From: Caulobacter hibisci
Lineage (GTDB): Bacteria > Pseudomonadota > Alphaproteobacteria > Caulobacterales > Caulobacteraceae
Length of the DNA stretch: 64,000 bases
Direction: 5' to 3'
Assembly: GCF_016135805.1 (NCBI RefSeq)
Contig: NZ_JADWOX010000004.1
Location: 186,001 to 250,000 of the forward strand
Shown: piece after piece, positions 1-9,802 of the stretch
Numbering within the stretch: the stretch's first letter is position 1
How the letters are laid out: each line of letters begins with the position of its first letter
Notes under the pieces: model-generated
What the model was told of the DNA's origin: nothing
Seen by the model: only the letters and a program-made list of their open reading frames with translations
The model's database searches: none
Made by a program: the position numbers and the translations under genes

Positions 1-1648
1 AGCGGTCGAAGGTCTCGAGGTCGCCGGTGATGTCCTTGCGGTACTTGCGGCGGATGCGCTCGGCCGACAGCTGGATCGGGGTCAGCGGGTTCTTGATCTC
101 GTGGGCGATGCGGCGGGCGACGTCCTTCCAGGCGGCGTTGCGCTGAGCGGCCATCAGGCGGGTGACGTCGTCGAAGGTCAGGACCTGGCCCTCGGCGGCG
201 TGGCCGGCGGCCCGCACCCGCAGGCGCAGGGTCTCGCCGCCGCGCACGACGTCGATCTCGACCTCGGCGTTGGGACGGCCCTGGCCGATCTCTTCCAGCA
301 CTTCGGCAAATTCCGGCGCGGCCTCGACCAGATCCTGGCCGACCGCGGCGTCGTCGAGCGCCAGCAGTTCGCCGGCCCGGCGGTTGAGGGCCGAGATCCG
401 CCCCGCCCCGTCCAGGCTGATGACGCCGGCGCTCACGCCCGAGAGCACCGTCTCGATGAACTGGCGGCGGGCCTCGGCGTCCAGGTTGGCGGTCTTCAGG
501 GCCGCCTGCTGAGTCTGAAGATCGGCGGTCATCATGTTGAAGGCGTTGGACAAGGCCCGGATTTCCTCAGGCCCCAGCTCGGCGTCGACCCGCGCGTCGA
601 GGTCGCCGGCCGAGACTCGGCCCGCCGCCTGGACCAGGCCCGAGACGGGCGCGGCGATCGAATTGGCGGCGGCGATGCCGACCCAGACGGCCGCGACCAG
701 CACCAGCAGCGCCGTCTCGGCATAGCTGAGACCGAAGATCGCCTGGATCCGCGCCCGGTTCTCGGCGGCGTCGCGATAGGAGATCAGCGACTCCTCGGAC
801 TCGATCAGGTGAGCCAGGATGCCCTTGTCGATCGGCCGGGCGACGTAGAGATAGCCATCCGGAAAGCCCTTCAGCTTGTAGAGCGCCCGAAACAGGTCTT
901 CGGAGACGAAGCGCTGCGAGGTGATCTCGCCGGTGTCGGTCCAGCGGAAGCTGGAGGGCGGCGGGGCCAGGAACGGCGGGGCGTCCTGCGACTCGGCGCG
1001 GGCCAGGATGCGGCCGTCGCGGTCGAGCACATAGGCCGACGAGAAGCCGTTGTCCTCGGCCAGGGTCTTCAGGAAGTGGCCGAAGGCGACCGGCGACTCG
1101 GCCATGGCCGGCGCAGCGCTGTTCAGCACCGTCGCCATCGGGCCCATGTGCTGGCTGATGTAGTTGGTCTGCTCGGACACGTAGGAGCGGGCAACGGTGG
1201 CCGAGTTCTCGACCACGGTCGTCACCCGCTTGCTGAACCAGCCGTCGACGCCGCGATTGACCAGCACGCCGAAGAACAGGGCGACGATGACGGCCGGGGC
1301 GACAGCGGCCACCGAGAACAGGCCCACGAACCGCAGGTGCAGGCGGGCGCCGGCGTCGCTGGAGCGGGCGTCGATCAGGTCGAGCAGCCGCCAGCCGACG
1401 ATGGCGGCGATGCAGAGGATCAGGGCGAGGTTGAAGCCCAGCACCACCAGGATCACGGTGCTGGCGGGGCCGATCGGTCCGGTGGTGGGTGGCGACGACG
1501 CCAGGCCGACGCCGGTGGCCGTCAGTATGGCCGCGAGGATATAGCCGCCGCCGAGGACGTAGCGTGACCTCAAAAGCTCACGCCACCACAGCCGACTGAA
1601 CCGGCGGGGGCGGTCTTCCGATTCCGAAACTGGCGGGATCGACGTCAT
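1..1648 (-). CDS. ntrY: Nitrogen regulation sensor histidine kinase NtrY (partial, 3' end outside window)
   Basis: This is the membrane sensor kinase of the NtrY-NtrX pair. Translating the minus strand from an ATG at 1648 gives an N-terminus with two hydrophobic segments (about residues 29-50 and 64-90), a third before a long periplasmic region and a fourth before a HAMP-like linker. A PAS-like region and a phosphoacceptor helix reading ARRIAHEIKNPLTP follow at about 75-120. The ATPase domain and presumably ntrX lie beyond the left edge. It follows ntrC on the same strand after 81 bp, as in other alphaproteobacterial ntrBCYX loci. The ATG sits only 5 bp after a perfect inverted repeat and no clear Shine-Dalgarno sequence is visible, so the start is less certain than the identity. 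Confidence 0.93.
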   Translation of the reverse strand, partial: MTSIPPVSESEDRPRRFSRLWWRELLRSRYVLGGGYILAAILTATGVGLASSPPTTGPIGPASTVILVVLGFNLALILCIAAIVGWRLLDLIDARSSDAGARLHLRFVGLFSVAAVAPAVIVALFFGVLVNRGVDGWFSKRVTTVVENSATVARSYVSEQTNYISQHMGPMATVLNSAAPAMAESPVAFGHFLKTLAEDNGFSSAYVLDRDGRILARAESQDAPPFLAPPPSSFRWTDTGEITSQRFVSEDLFRALYKLKGFPDGYLYVARPIDKGILAHLIESEESLISYRDAAENRARIQAIFGLSYAETALLVLVAAVWVGIAAANSIAAPVSGLVQAAGRVSAGDLDARVDAELGPEEIRALSNAFNMMTADLQTQQAALKTANLDAEARRQFIETVLSGVSAGVISLDGAGRISALNRRAGELLALDDAAVGQDLVEAAPEFAEVLEEIGQGRPNAEVEIDVVRGGETLRLRVRAAGHAAEGQVLTFDDVTRLMAAQRNAAWKDVARRIAHEIKNPLTPIQLSAERIRRKYRKDITGDLETFDR

Positions 1649-1653
1649 TGGCG

Positions 1654-1684
1654 TGAGTTTAGGGCGGGGTGTGCCCTAAACTCA
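1654..1684 (-). promoter_or_regulatory. Perfect 11-bp inverted repeat just upstream of ntrY
   Basis: The arms TGAGTTTAGGG and CCCTAAACTCA flank a 9-nt loop in the ntrC-ntrY gap. No T-run follows on the minus strand, so an ordinary intrinsic terminator is unlikely. It could be a dyad operator, or an RNA hairpin tuning ntrY translation or transcript processing. The function is inferred. Confidence 0.6.
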
Positions 1685-1729
1685 ACACCGATGTGCCGAA
1701 AAAGCGTCAGCAGAAAAACCGTTGATCGC

Positions 1730-3151
<1,422 letters not shown>

Positions 3152-3155
3152 CTAC

Positions 3156-4271
3156 TCACGCGTCTCCCAAGGAAGGTTCGGGCGCCACTGGCAACAGCAC
3201 ACGGAACACGGTGCGGCCGGGCTCGGATTCGAAATCGATCAGCCCCCCATGGGCCGTCACGAGCTTGGTGACCAACGCCAGGCCAAGGCCCGTGCCGTTG
3301 GCCTTGGTGGTCACGAAGGGCTGGAACAGGTGGTCGCGCAGGCTCTGCGGAACGCCCGGACCGTTGTCCTGCACGCGGATCTCGATCGGCGCGCTGGAAG
3401 CCGGCTTGCCGTCCACGCCGCGCACCCGCACGCCGGGGCGCCAGGCGGTGTGGATGACCAGCTCGCCACGGCCGTCGCCGCGCATGTGGGCGGCTTCGGA
3501 GGCGTTCTTCACCAGGTTCAGGAAGATCTGGATCAGGTGGTCCTCGTCGCCCCAGACCGGCGGCAGCGAGGGATCGAACTGCTCGCGGAAGCGCAGGCCG
3601 TCGGCGACGCCGTTGACGACCAGGGCGCGCACGCGATCCAGCACCTGGTGGATGTTGACCGCCTCGCGCGGGGTCGGGGCCTGGTCGGAGAAGGCTTCCA
3701 TACGATCGACGAGGCGACGGATGCGGTCGGTCTCGTCGACGATCAGCTGGGCCAGCGGCTGGTCGGCCGCGCTGGCGCCGGTCTTCAGCAGTTGGGCCGC
3801 GCCACGGATGCCGGCCAGCGGGTTCTTGATCTCGTGGGCCAGCATACGGCCAAGGCCCACCACCGAGCGCAGGCCGGCGGCTTCGCCAGCGCGCTCGACG
3901 CTGAGCGCGCCCTTCACGTGCAGGGTCAGCAGCACCGAGCCGTCGCCCAGCGGCGAGGCGGCGCCGTCGGCCTCGAACGGCGGCTGGCCGAAGAGATTGA
4001 CCTCGACCCCGTGCTCGCGGACCAGAGCGCCTTCGAACACGGCGCGATCCATCAGCGAGACCAGAACCGAGCCCGGCGGCAGGGCGGCGCGGAAACGGCC
4101 CCGGGCCAGCAGCGACAGGCCGTGGCCGAACAGGGCCTCGGCGGCTTCGTTGACGGCCACCAGGGCGCCGTCCCGATCGACCACCAGGGCCGGTTCGGGG
4201 CTGAGCTCGAAGGCCGCGGCCTTCAGGGCGTCCAGCGCTGGGCCGGTAATGGCTCGGGCGCGATCGGTCAT
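3156..4271 (-). CDS. ntrB: Nitrogen regulation histidine kinase NtrB
   Basis: This 371-residue soluble kinase acts on NtrC in response to nitrogen status, classically through PII. A PAS domain covers about 15-120. The phosphoacceptor helix has H146 in LAHEIKNPL, the N box is NLVKNASEA (252-260), and the G boxes are DNGPG (302-306) and GTGLGLAL (326-333). There is no membrane segment. The ATG at 4271 overlaps the dusB stop codon as ATGA; a longer reading of this frame would run into dusB and is rejected. The overlap indicates translational coupling to dusB, and ntrC follows 4 bp later. Confidence 0.96.
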   Translation of the reverse strand: MTDRARAITGPALDALKAAAFELSPEPALVVDRDGALVAVNEAAEALFGHGLSLLARGRFRAALPPGSVLVSLMDRAVFEGALVREHGVEVNLFGQPPFEADGAASPLGDGSVLLTLHVKGALSVERAGEAAGLRSVVGLGRMLAHEIKNPLAGIRGAAQLLKTGASAADQPLAQLIVDETDRIRRLVDRMEAFSDQAPTPREAVNIHQVLDRVRALVVNGVADGLRFREQFDPSLPPVWGDEDHLIQIFLNLVKNASEAAHMRGDGRGELVIHTAWRPGVRVRGVDGKPASSAPIEIRVQDNGPGVPQSLRDHLFQPFVTTKANGTGLGLALVTKLVTAHGGLIDFESEPGRTVFRVLLPVAPEPSLGDA

Positions 4272-5275
4272 GCGGCCATCCTCCCGCCGGCCAGCCAGAG
4301 GTCGGCGAGCGCGACCTCCAGGACGGCCGGATCTTCGATGCGACAAAGGCTGGCGCGCGCCTGGCGGCGGGCCTCGGCGCTTTCGGGCCAAGGCGCGGCT
4401 TCGATGTAGGACGCCAGGTGCTTGCGGAACATCTTCAGCCCCAGGCGCTCGCCGTAGAAGGCCAAGCTGCGACGGAAATGGGTCAGGACGATCGCCAGGC
4501 GCTCGTCGGCCTCGGGCTCGATGAAGTCGCGCCCGTCGAGGGCGGCCTCGATGGCCTGGGCGATCCAGGGGCGGCCGTAGACGCCGCGGCCGATCATGAC
4601 GCCGTCGGCGCCCGACTGTTCGAGCGCCCGGCGAGCGCTGTCAGCGTCGGTGATGTCGCCATTGACCAGCACCGGCACGGAGACGGCGTTCTTGACCGCG
4701 GCGACGGCGGACCAGTCGGCCTCGCCCTTGTAGAACTGGCAGCGGGTGCGGCCGTGGACGGTGATGGCGCGGGCCCCGACGGCTTCGGCGCGGGCGGCGA
4801 TATCTGGCGCGTTGCGGCTGGCGTCGTCCCAACCCAGGCGCATCTTGACAGTGACGGGCACGTCGACGGCCTGGACGGCGGCGGCGACCAGGGCTTCGGC
4901 CAGGTCGGGCTCGCGCATCAGAGCCGAGCCCGACGCGGCGCCGGCGGTGACTTCCTTGGCGGGGCAGCCAAAGTTCAGGTCGATGATCTCGGCCCCGGCT
5001 TCAGCCGCCAGGCGGGCGCCGTGCGCCATATGCTCCGGATCGCGGCCGACAAGCTGTACGACCATAAGCGGCAGGCCCTCGCCGACCGCCGCACGGCGGA
5101 CCACGTCAGGGCGACCGCGCGCGAATTCGGCACAGGCGACCATTTCGGTGGCCACATAGGATGCGCCTAAGCGCGTGGCCGTTTCTCTGAACGGAAGGTC
5201 GGAAACGCCTGTCATAGGCGCAATCCACACCCGTCCGGGCACCGTGACGGCGCCGACTTCGAGCTGCTTGCTCAT
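4268..5275 (-). CDS. dusB: tRNA-dihydrouridine synthase DusB (NifR3)
   Basis: DusB is an FMN-dependent enzyme that reduces uridines in the tRNA D-loop to dihydrouridine. The 335-residue protein opens with the APMTGVSD motif of the family, carries catalytic C104 in LNFGCPAKEVT, and has the phosphate-binding strands VNGDI and GVMIGRGVYGRPW near the C-terminus. Its length is normal. It heads the ntrBC operon, the arrangement that gave the family its old name nifR3. The start at 5275 faces ispDF across about 100 bp that must hold both promoters. Confidence 0.96.
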   Translation of the reverse strand: MSKQLEVGAVTVPGRVWIAPMTGVSDLPFRETATRLGASYVATEMVACAEFARGRPDVVRRAAVGEGLPLMVVQLVGRDPEHMAHGARLAAEAGAEIIDLNFGCPAKEVTAGAASGSALMREPDLAEALVAAAVQAVDVPVTVKMRLGWDDASRNAPDIAARAEAVGARAITVHGRTRCQFYKGEADWSAVAAVKNAVSVPVLVNGDITDADSARRALEQSGADGVMIGRGVYGRPWIAQAIEAALDGRDFIEPEADERLAIVLTHFRRSLAFYGERLGLKMFRKHLASYIEAAPWPESAEARRQARASLCRIEDPAVLEVALADLWLAGGRMAA

Positions 5276-5375
5276 TTTATGATCATCCCCACCGCTGTCT
5301 TTTTAGGCACATTGTGCAGCGCAGTAAAGCCCTCCGTTCGCTGGACATGCGCGACGACAACGTTAGACACGGGCC

Positions 5376-6524
5376 ATGACCTTCTCAGCCGTCGTCGTCG
5401 CCGCAGGTAGCGGCACCCGTGCCGGACCCGGCCAGGCCAAGCAGTGGCGGGATCTGGCGGGCAAGCCGGTCCTGCGCTGGTCGGTCGAGGCCTTGCTGGC
5501 GGCGGGCGCCGCCGATCTCGCAATCGTTACCGATCCCACGATGCAGGATGTCCTGGGCGAAACCTTGGCCGGCCTCGACGGCTGGCGGTTCGCCCCGGGC
5601 GGCGCGACTCGCGCCCTGTCGGTGCGGTCGGGCCTGGCCGCCCTCGCCCATCGCCCGGCCGACGAGCCGGTGCTGGTGCACGACGCGGCCCGTCCGTTCC
5701 TCAGCAAGGCCGTCGTCGACGGTGTGCTGACGGCCCTGGAAGACGCCGACGGCGTGGTTCCCGCCCTGCCCGTGGCCGACACCCTCAAGCGGGCTGGCGA
5801 TGCCGGCGCGACCACCACCTCGCGTGACGGTCTCTGGCGGGCCCAGACCCCGCAGGCGTTCCGCCGCGACCGCCTGCTGGCCGCCTACGCCGCCTGGAGC
5901 GGCGAGGCCGAGCCCACTGACGACGCCCAGGTGGTCGAGGCCGACGGCGGCAAGGTCGCCATTTCGGCTGGAGACCCGCTGCTGACCAAACTGACCTATC
6001 CGGAGGACTTCGCCATGGCCGAACGGCTGGCGGGCGGCGCCCGCATCACCCGCATCGGCCAGGGGTTCGACGCACATCGCTGGGGTCCCGGCGAGTCGGT
6101 CTGGCTGTGCGGCGTCGAGATCGCCCACGACGAGACCCTGATCGGCCATTCCGACGCCGACGCCGGCCTGCACGCCCTGACCGACGCCATCCTCGGCGCG
6201 ATCGGCGACGGCGACATCGGCGACCACTTCCCGCCGACCGACCCACAATGGAGGGGCGCGGCTTCCGACAAATTCCTGATCCACGCCGCCGACCTGGTGC
6301 GCCAGCGTGGCGGGCGGCTGATCAATGTCGATGTGACGCTGATCTGCGAGCGGCCGAAGATCAAGCCGCACCGCGAGGCGATGCGGGCGCGCTTGGCCGA
6401 GATCCTCGACCTGCCGCTCGACCGGGTGAGCGTCAAGGCGACCACCACCGAGAAGATGGGCTTCACCGGCCGTGGCGAGGGCCTGGCGGCCCAGGCGGTG
6501 GCGACGGTGGAAACGCCGCTCTAG
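5376..6524 (+). CDS. ispDF: Bifunctional IspD/IspF enzyme of the MEP isoprenoid pathway
   Basis: This 382-residue fusion catalyses two steps of the MEP pathway. Residues 1 to about 222 are IspD (2-C-methyl-D-erythritol 4-phosphate cytidylyltransferase), with the nucleotide-binding AAGSGTRAG at 9-17 and VHDAARPF at 101-108. Residues from about 223 are IspF (2,4-cyclodiphosphate synthase), with metal ligands D232, H234 and H266 and the segment IGHSDADAGLHAL. The fusion is common in alphaproteobacteria. No break or frameshift is seen at the junction. The gene is followed 24 bp later by the CinA-type gene, probably in the same operon. Confidence 0.97.
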   Translation: MTFSAVVVAAGSGTRAGPGQAKQWRDLAGKPVLRWSVEALLAAGAADLAIVTDPTMQDVLGETLAGLDGWRFAPGGATRALSVRSGLAALAHRPADEPVLVHDAARPFLSKAVVDGVLTALEDADGVVPALPVADTLKRAGDAGATTTSRDGLWRAQTPQAFRRDRLLAAYAAWSGEAEPTDDAQVVEADGGKVAISAGDPLLTKLTYPEDFAMAERLAGGARITRIGQGFDAHRWGPGESVWLCGVEIAHDETLIGHSDADAGLHALTDAILGAIGDGDIGDHFPPTDPQWRGAASDKFLIHAADLVRQRGGRLINVDVTLICERPKIKPHREAMRARLAEILDLPLDRVSVKATTTEKMGFTGRGEGLAAQAVATVETPL

Positions 6525-6548
6525 ACTGGCGCTCAAAGGAGTCGCGGC

Positions 6549-7040
6549 ATGTTTCCCATCGAGATCGAAACCCTGGCCCGACTGCTGATCGACGAGGCGC
6601 GCGAGAAGAAGCTGCGTCTGACCGCGGTCGAGAGCTGCACCGGCGGGCTGGTGGCGGGCGCGATCTGCGCCATCTCCGGCGCCTCGGACGTCTTCGAGCG
6701 CGGCTTCGTCACCTACACCAACCGCGCCAAGAGCGAGATGGTCGGCGTGCCGGGCGACCTGATCGCCGACCACGGCGCGGTGTCGGAGCCTGTGGCGCGG
6801 ATGATGGCCGAAGGGGGTCTCGCCAACAGCAACGCCCATGTGGCCGTGGCCATCACCGGCATCGCCGGTCCCGGCGGCGGCACGCCGATGAAGCCGGTCG
6901 GCACCGTCCATTTCGCGATCGCCCGCGCCAACCGTTCGGTCGTCCATCGGCACGAGCATTTCGACGGCGAGACGCGCGAGGCGGTGCAGCTGGCGGCGAT
7001 CCGCACGGCGCTGGAAATGCTGCGCGAGGCCGTGGCCTGA
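6549..7040 (+). CDS. pncC: CinA C-terminal-domain protein, nicotinamide-nucleotide amidase type
   Basis: This 163-residue protein is a stand-alone CinA C-terminal domain. The family deamidates nicotinamide mononucleotide to nicotinate mononucleotide in NAD recycling. The signature ESCTGGLVAG is at 27-36, followed by the SGASDVFERGFVTY strand and the AITGIAGPGGGTP loop typical of the family. There is no N-terminal molybdopterin-like domain, so it resembles the short PncC form rather than full-length CinA. A clear AAAGGAG ribosome-binding site lies about 8 bp before the ATG. Its stop codon overlaps the start of the next gene. Confidence 0.9.
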   Translation: MFPIEIETLARLLIDEAREKKLRLTAVESCTGGLVAGAICAISGASDVFERGFVTYTNRAKSEMVGVPGDLIADHGAVSEPVARMMAEGGLANSNAHVAVAITGIAGPGGGTPMKPVGTVHFAIARANRSVVHRHEHFDGETREAVQLAAIRTALEMLREAVA

Positions 7041-8155
7041 TGCCCGACAGCGCGCCCTCCGACTGGCGGCGGTTCGTCGGGGCGGGCTTTTCGCGCTCGG
7101 CCCTGGCCGCGGCGGCCAAGCGCAAGAGCGAGCTGCGCCACGCGGTGCGGGTGTCGGCGGCGGTCGTGGCGGCCTACGCCCTGGCCACCTTGCTGCGCCT
7201 GCCGCAAGGCTATTGGGCGGTGTTCACCGCCGTCATCGTCGTGCAGTCGAGCCTGGGCGCGACCATCACCGCCTCGATCGAGCGGTTCATGGGCACGGTG
7301 GTCGGAGCCGCCGCTGGCGCGCTGGCCGCCTGGCTGCACATGCGCCACCCCGAGTGGGGCGGGCTGATCCTGGCGGTCACCGCCGCCGCTCTCGCTTTCC
7401 TGGCCGCCGTGCGCCCAGCGTTCAAGGTCGCGCCGATCACCGCCGTGATCATGCTGATCGGCACCACCACGCACATGGACCCGCTGACGGCGGCGTTCCT
7501 GCGGGTGGCCGAGATCACCGTCGGCAGCCTGGTCGGCGTGGCCGCCACCCTGCTGATCTTCCCGGCCCGAGCGCACCAGTCGGTGGTGTCGAGCGGCCAG
7601 AAGGCGGCGGGGCTGCTGGCCGACCTGCTGTCGCACTACGCCGCCAAACTGGAGGGCGCGCCGACCGAACTCGACCCCCGCGCCCACTACGACGAGACGC
7701 TGAAGGCGCTCGCCAAGCTGCAGACGGCGATGACCGAGGCCGACCGCGAGACGGCCAGCAAGCTGTCCGACCGCTCGGTGTCGGACGCCCTGCCCCGCAC
7801 GCTGTGGAGGCTGCGCAACGACTGCGTGATGATCGGCCGGGCGCTGCGCGAGGCCCTGCCCGCCCCGACGCTGGCGCCGCCCACCGCGGCCATGCTGGCG
7901 GCGTCGTCAGCCTATCTGCGCGGCGTGGCCCAGAGCCTGTCGGGCTCACCCAGGCCCGACCGCATCGCCTTCGCCGCCGGCCACCAGACCTTTCAGGACG
8001 CCGTCGAGGGCATGCGCGACGTCGGCGCGACCCGGGAACTGGGCTTCGACGACGCGGCGCGGACCTTCGGCCTGGTGTTCGCGGTGGAGAACCTGTTCGC
8101 GAATCTGGGCGACTTCGCCGATCGCGTGGAAGAGGCGGCGGGGAAGCGGGATTAG
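7040..8155 (+). CDS. FUSC-family inner-membrane protein
   Basis: This is a 371-residue protein with several hydrophobic helices between about residues 38 and 180 (for example VSAAVVAAYALATLL and LILAVTAAALAFLAAV), followed by a long soluble C-terminal half. The pattern, including GYWAVFTAVIVVQ and the GTVVGAAAGALAAW segment, is that of the fusaric-acid-resistance-like (FUSC/AaeB) family, often linked to export of aromatic acids. No partner membrane-fusion protein is adjacent, so the substrate cannot be deduced. The ATG overlaps the TGA of the preceding gene, indicating coupling. Confidence 0.82.
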   Translation: MPDSAPSDWRRFVGAGFSRSALAAAAKRKSELRHAVRVSAAVVAAYALATLLRLPQGYWAVFTAVIVVQSSLGATITASIERFMGTVVGAAAGALAAWLHMRHPEWGGLILAVTAAALAFLAAVRPAFKVAPITAVIMLIGTTTHMDPLTAAFLRVAEITVGSLVGVAATLLIFPARAHQSVVSSGQKAAGLLADLLSHYAAKLEGAPTELDPRAHYDETLKALAKLQTAMTEADRETASKLSDRSVSDALPRTLWRLRNDCVMIGRALREALPAPTLAPPTAAMLAASSAYLRGVAQSLSGSPRPDRIAFAAGHQTFQDAVEGMRDVGATRELGFDDAARTFGLVFAVENLFANLGDFADRVEEAAGKRD

Positions 8156-8184
8156 CGTCCGCCCTGCCCACTCCCCCTTAGGAG

Positions 8185-8273
8185 GTCATCGCCCGGCTTG
8201 TCCGGGCGACCCAAGCAGCGTGTCAGGATGTGGCCAAATCGGCTTGGGTCGCCCGCATAAAGCGGGCGATGAC
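8185..8273. repeat. Paired-palindrome intergenic repeat, family A copy 1
   Basis: Two hairpin arms (8185-8216 and 8242-8273) are near-exact reverse complements of each other. Each arm is itself a small hairpin with CGCCCG-type stems, and the inner edges read CCAAGC and GCTTGG. The element sits between the convergent FUSC and ratA genes. Two further copies with the same layout lie at 59542-59656 and 62322-62430. The architecture is like REP/BIME elements. Confidence 0.85.
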
Positions 8274-8286
8274 TTTTGTTTGGGAG

Positions 8287-8739
8287 CTACCCCTTCGCCC
8301 CGTAGAGCTGCGCCGCGCGCGCTTCGAAGCAGGCGATCAACTTGTCGACCGCCCGGTCCATGTTGGCCGCCAGCAGGGCGTCGAGCATCCGCGACTTGAA
8401 GGCGAAGTCGATGACGAAGTCGATGGTCGTCCCGTCCGGGTGGGGCGAGAACCGCCACTGGTTCGATAGCCGCTTGAACGGGCCGTACAGCAGGCTGACG
8501 ACCACCGTCAGGTCCGACCGGTCGCGGCGGACGCGGGTGGCGAACTTCTCGCGCAGGAACGAGAAACCGACCTGGGCCTCGGCGTCGACCGAGCTGACCT
8601 CGCCGGTCTCGCTGGCGTTCCAGGTGCGCATGGCCGTGATCCACGGCACGAACGCCGGATAGGCCTCGACGTCGCCGACCAGCGTGAAGAGTTGCTCGGG
8701 CGCGTAGGGCAGCACCCGGGTGACGGCATGGCGGTGCAA
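8287..8739 (-). CDS. RatA/COQ10-like START-domain protein
   Basis: This 150-residue single-domain protein belongs to the polyketide-cyclase/START fold group that includes bacterial RatA and eukaryotic COQ10, a quinone-binding chaperone. The family opening is visible as RVLPYAPEQLFTLVGDVEAY, followed by FVPWITAMRTW and a C-terminal VIDFAFKSRML-type helix. The likely start is TTG at 8739, because the only nearby ATG is out of frame and the residues after TTG line up with the usual N-terminus. It starts 3 bp after the lipA stop, so the pair is an operon. A role in respiration fits COQ10 better than the toxin activity implied by the RatA name; this is inference. Confidence 0.85.
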   Translation of the reverse strand: MHRHAVTRVLPYAPEQLFTLVGDVEAYPAFVPWITAMRTWNASETGEVSSVDAEAQVGFSFLREKFATRVRRDRSDLTVVVSLLYGPFKRLSNQWRFSPHPDGTTIDFVIDFAFKSRMLDALLAANMDRAVDKLIACFEARAAQLYGAKG

Positions 8740-8742
8740 GTT

Positions 8743-9720
8743 TCAGCCAGCCTTGGCGTCGAGCGCGCGGCGGGCCGCCTGCAGCTTGGCGAAGTCTTCG
8801 CCCGCATGGTGCGACGAGCGCGTCAGCGGGCTGGACGACACCATCAGGAAGCCCTTGGCGCGCGCGATGGCCTCATAAGCCTTGAACTCGTCGGGCGTAA
8901 CGAAGCGATCGATGGCGGCGTGCTTGCGGGTCGGCTGCAGGTATTGGCCGATGGTGATGAAATCGACGCCGGCCGAGCGCATGTCGTCCATCACCTGCAT
9001 GACCTCCTCCTTGGTCTCGCCCAGGCCGACCATAAGGCCGGACTTGGTGAACTGGGAGGGATCGCGCTCCTTGACCCGCTCAAGCAGGCGCAGGGAGTGG
9101 TAGTAGCGGGCGCCGGGGCGGATCTTCAGATAGAGCCGCGGCACGGTCTCGAGGTTGTGGTTGAAGACGTCCGGACGGGCGTCGATGACCACGTTCTCGG
9201 CCCGGTCCTTGCGCAGGAAGTCGGGGGTCAGGATCTCGATGGTCGTGCCCGGCGCGGCGGCGCGGATCGAGGTCACGACCTCGGCGAAGTGGGCTGCGCC
9301 CCCGTCGGCCAGGTCGTCGCGGTCGACCGAGGTGATGACCACGTGCTTGAGGCCCATCTTGGCGACGGCCTCGGCCACGCGGCGCGGCTCGTCGGCGTCC
9401 AGGGCGTTCGGCATGCCGGTGGTGACGTTGCAGAAGGCGCAGGCGCGGGTGCAGATCTCGCCCATGATCATCATGGTCGCGTGCTTCTGGCTCCAGCACT
9501 CGCCGATGTTCGGGCAGGCCGCCTCTTCGCAGACCGTGGTCAGCTTGTGCTCGCGCACGATGCCCTTGGTCTCGTTGTACTGCCCCGAGCCCGGCGCGCG
9601 CACGCGCAGCCAGTCGGGTTTACGCAGGACCGGAGAGTCCGGGCGATTCTGCTTTTCGGGGTGGCGGACGGCGCGTTCCTCGGGACCGCGAGCCTTCAGC
9701 GTGTCGATCAACGTGACCAT
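8743..9720 (-). CDS. lipA: Lipoyl synthase LipA
   Basis: LipA is the radical-SAM enzyme that inserts two sulfurs into protein-bound octanoyl chains to make lipoate, needed by the PDH subunits encoded at 16.8-19.7 kb. The auxiliary cluster cysteines are in [12 protein letters not shown] and the radical-SAM cluster is CTRACAFC. The C-terminal RSSHHAGE carries the conserved RSS motif. I place the start at the ATG at 9720 (325 residues, [12 protein letters not shown]...), which matches the normal family length. In-frame upstream starts (ATG 9771, TTG 9780) would add 17-20 residues. The ratA-like gene follows immediately. Confidence 0.95.
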   Translation of the reverse strand: MVTLIDTLKARGPEERAVRHPEKQNRPDSPVLRKPDWLRVRAPGSGQYNETKGIVREHKLTTVCEEAACPNIGECWSQKHATMMIMGEICTRACAFCNVTTGMPNALDADEPRRVAEAVAKMGLKHVVITSVDRDDLADGGAAHFAEVVTSIRAAAPGTTIEILTPDFLRKDRAENVVIDARPDVFNHNLETVPRLYLKIRPGARYYHSLRLLERVKERDPSQFTKSGLMVGLGETKEEVMQVMDDMRSAGVDFITIGQYLQPTRKHAAIDRFVTPDEFKAYEAIARAKGFLMVSSSPLTRSSHHAGEDFAKLQAARRALDAKAG

Positions 9721-9802
9721 TTGGCCTAGATCGGCCTTCTTGGCCTCCGGATCAAGCTCTCGATCTTGCATGCGGCGCAAAGGCGCGAAATGAGTGGCCT
9801 AT

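Noticed and set aside
101..1567. Long plus-strand open frame of 488 codons over ntrY
   Set aside because: It is the mirror of the minus-strand ntrY reading, rich in Gly, Arg and Asp with no domain; the minus strand gives a clean kinase.
5385..6959. Long minus-strand open frame opposite ispDF and pncC
   Set aside because: Its product has no recognisable motif and spans two well-supported genes on the other strand; it results from high GC content.
7040..8155. Annotating the FUSC gene in the long frame starting at 6107
   Set aside because: That frame overlaps ispDF and pncC; only the part after the ATG at 7040 has membrane helices and family features.
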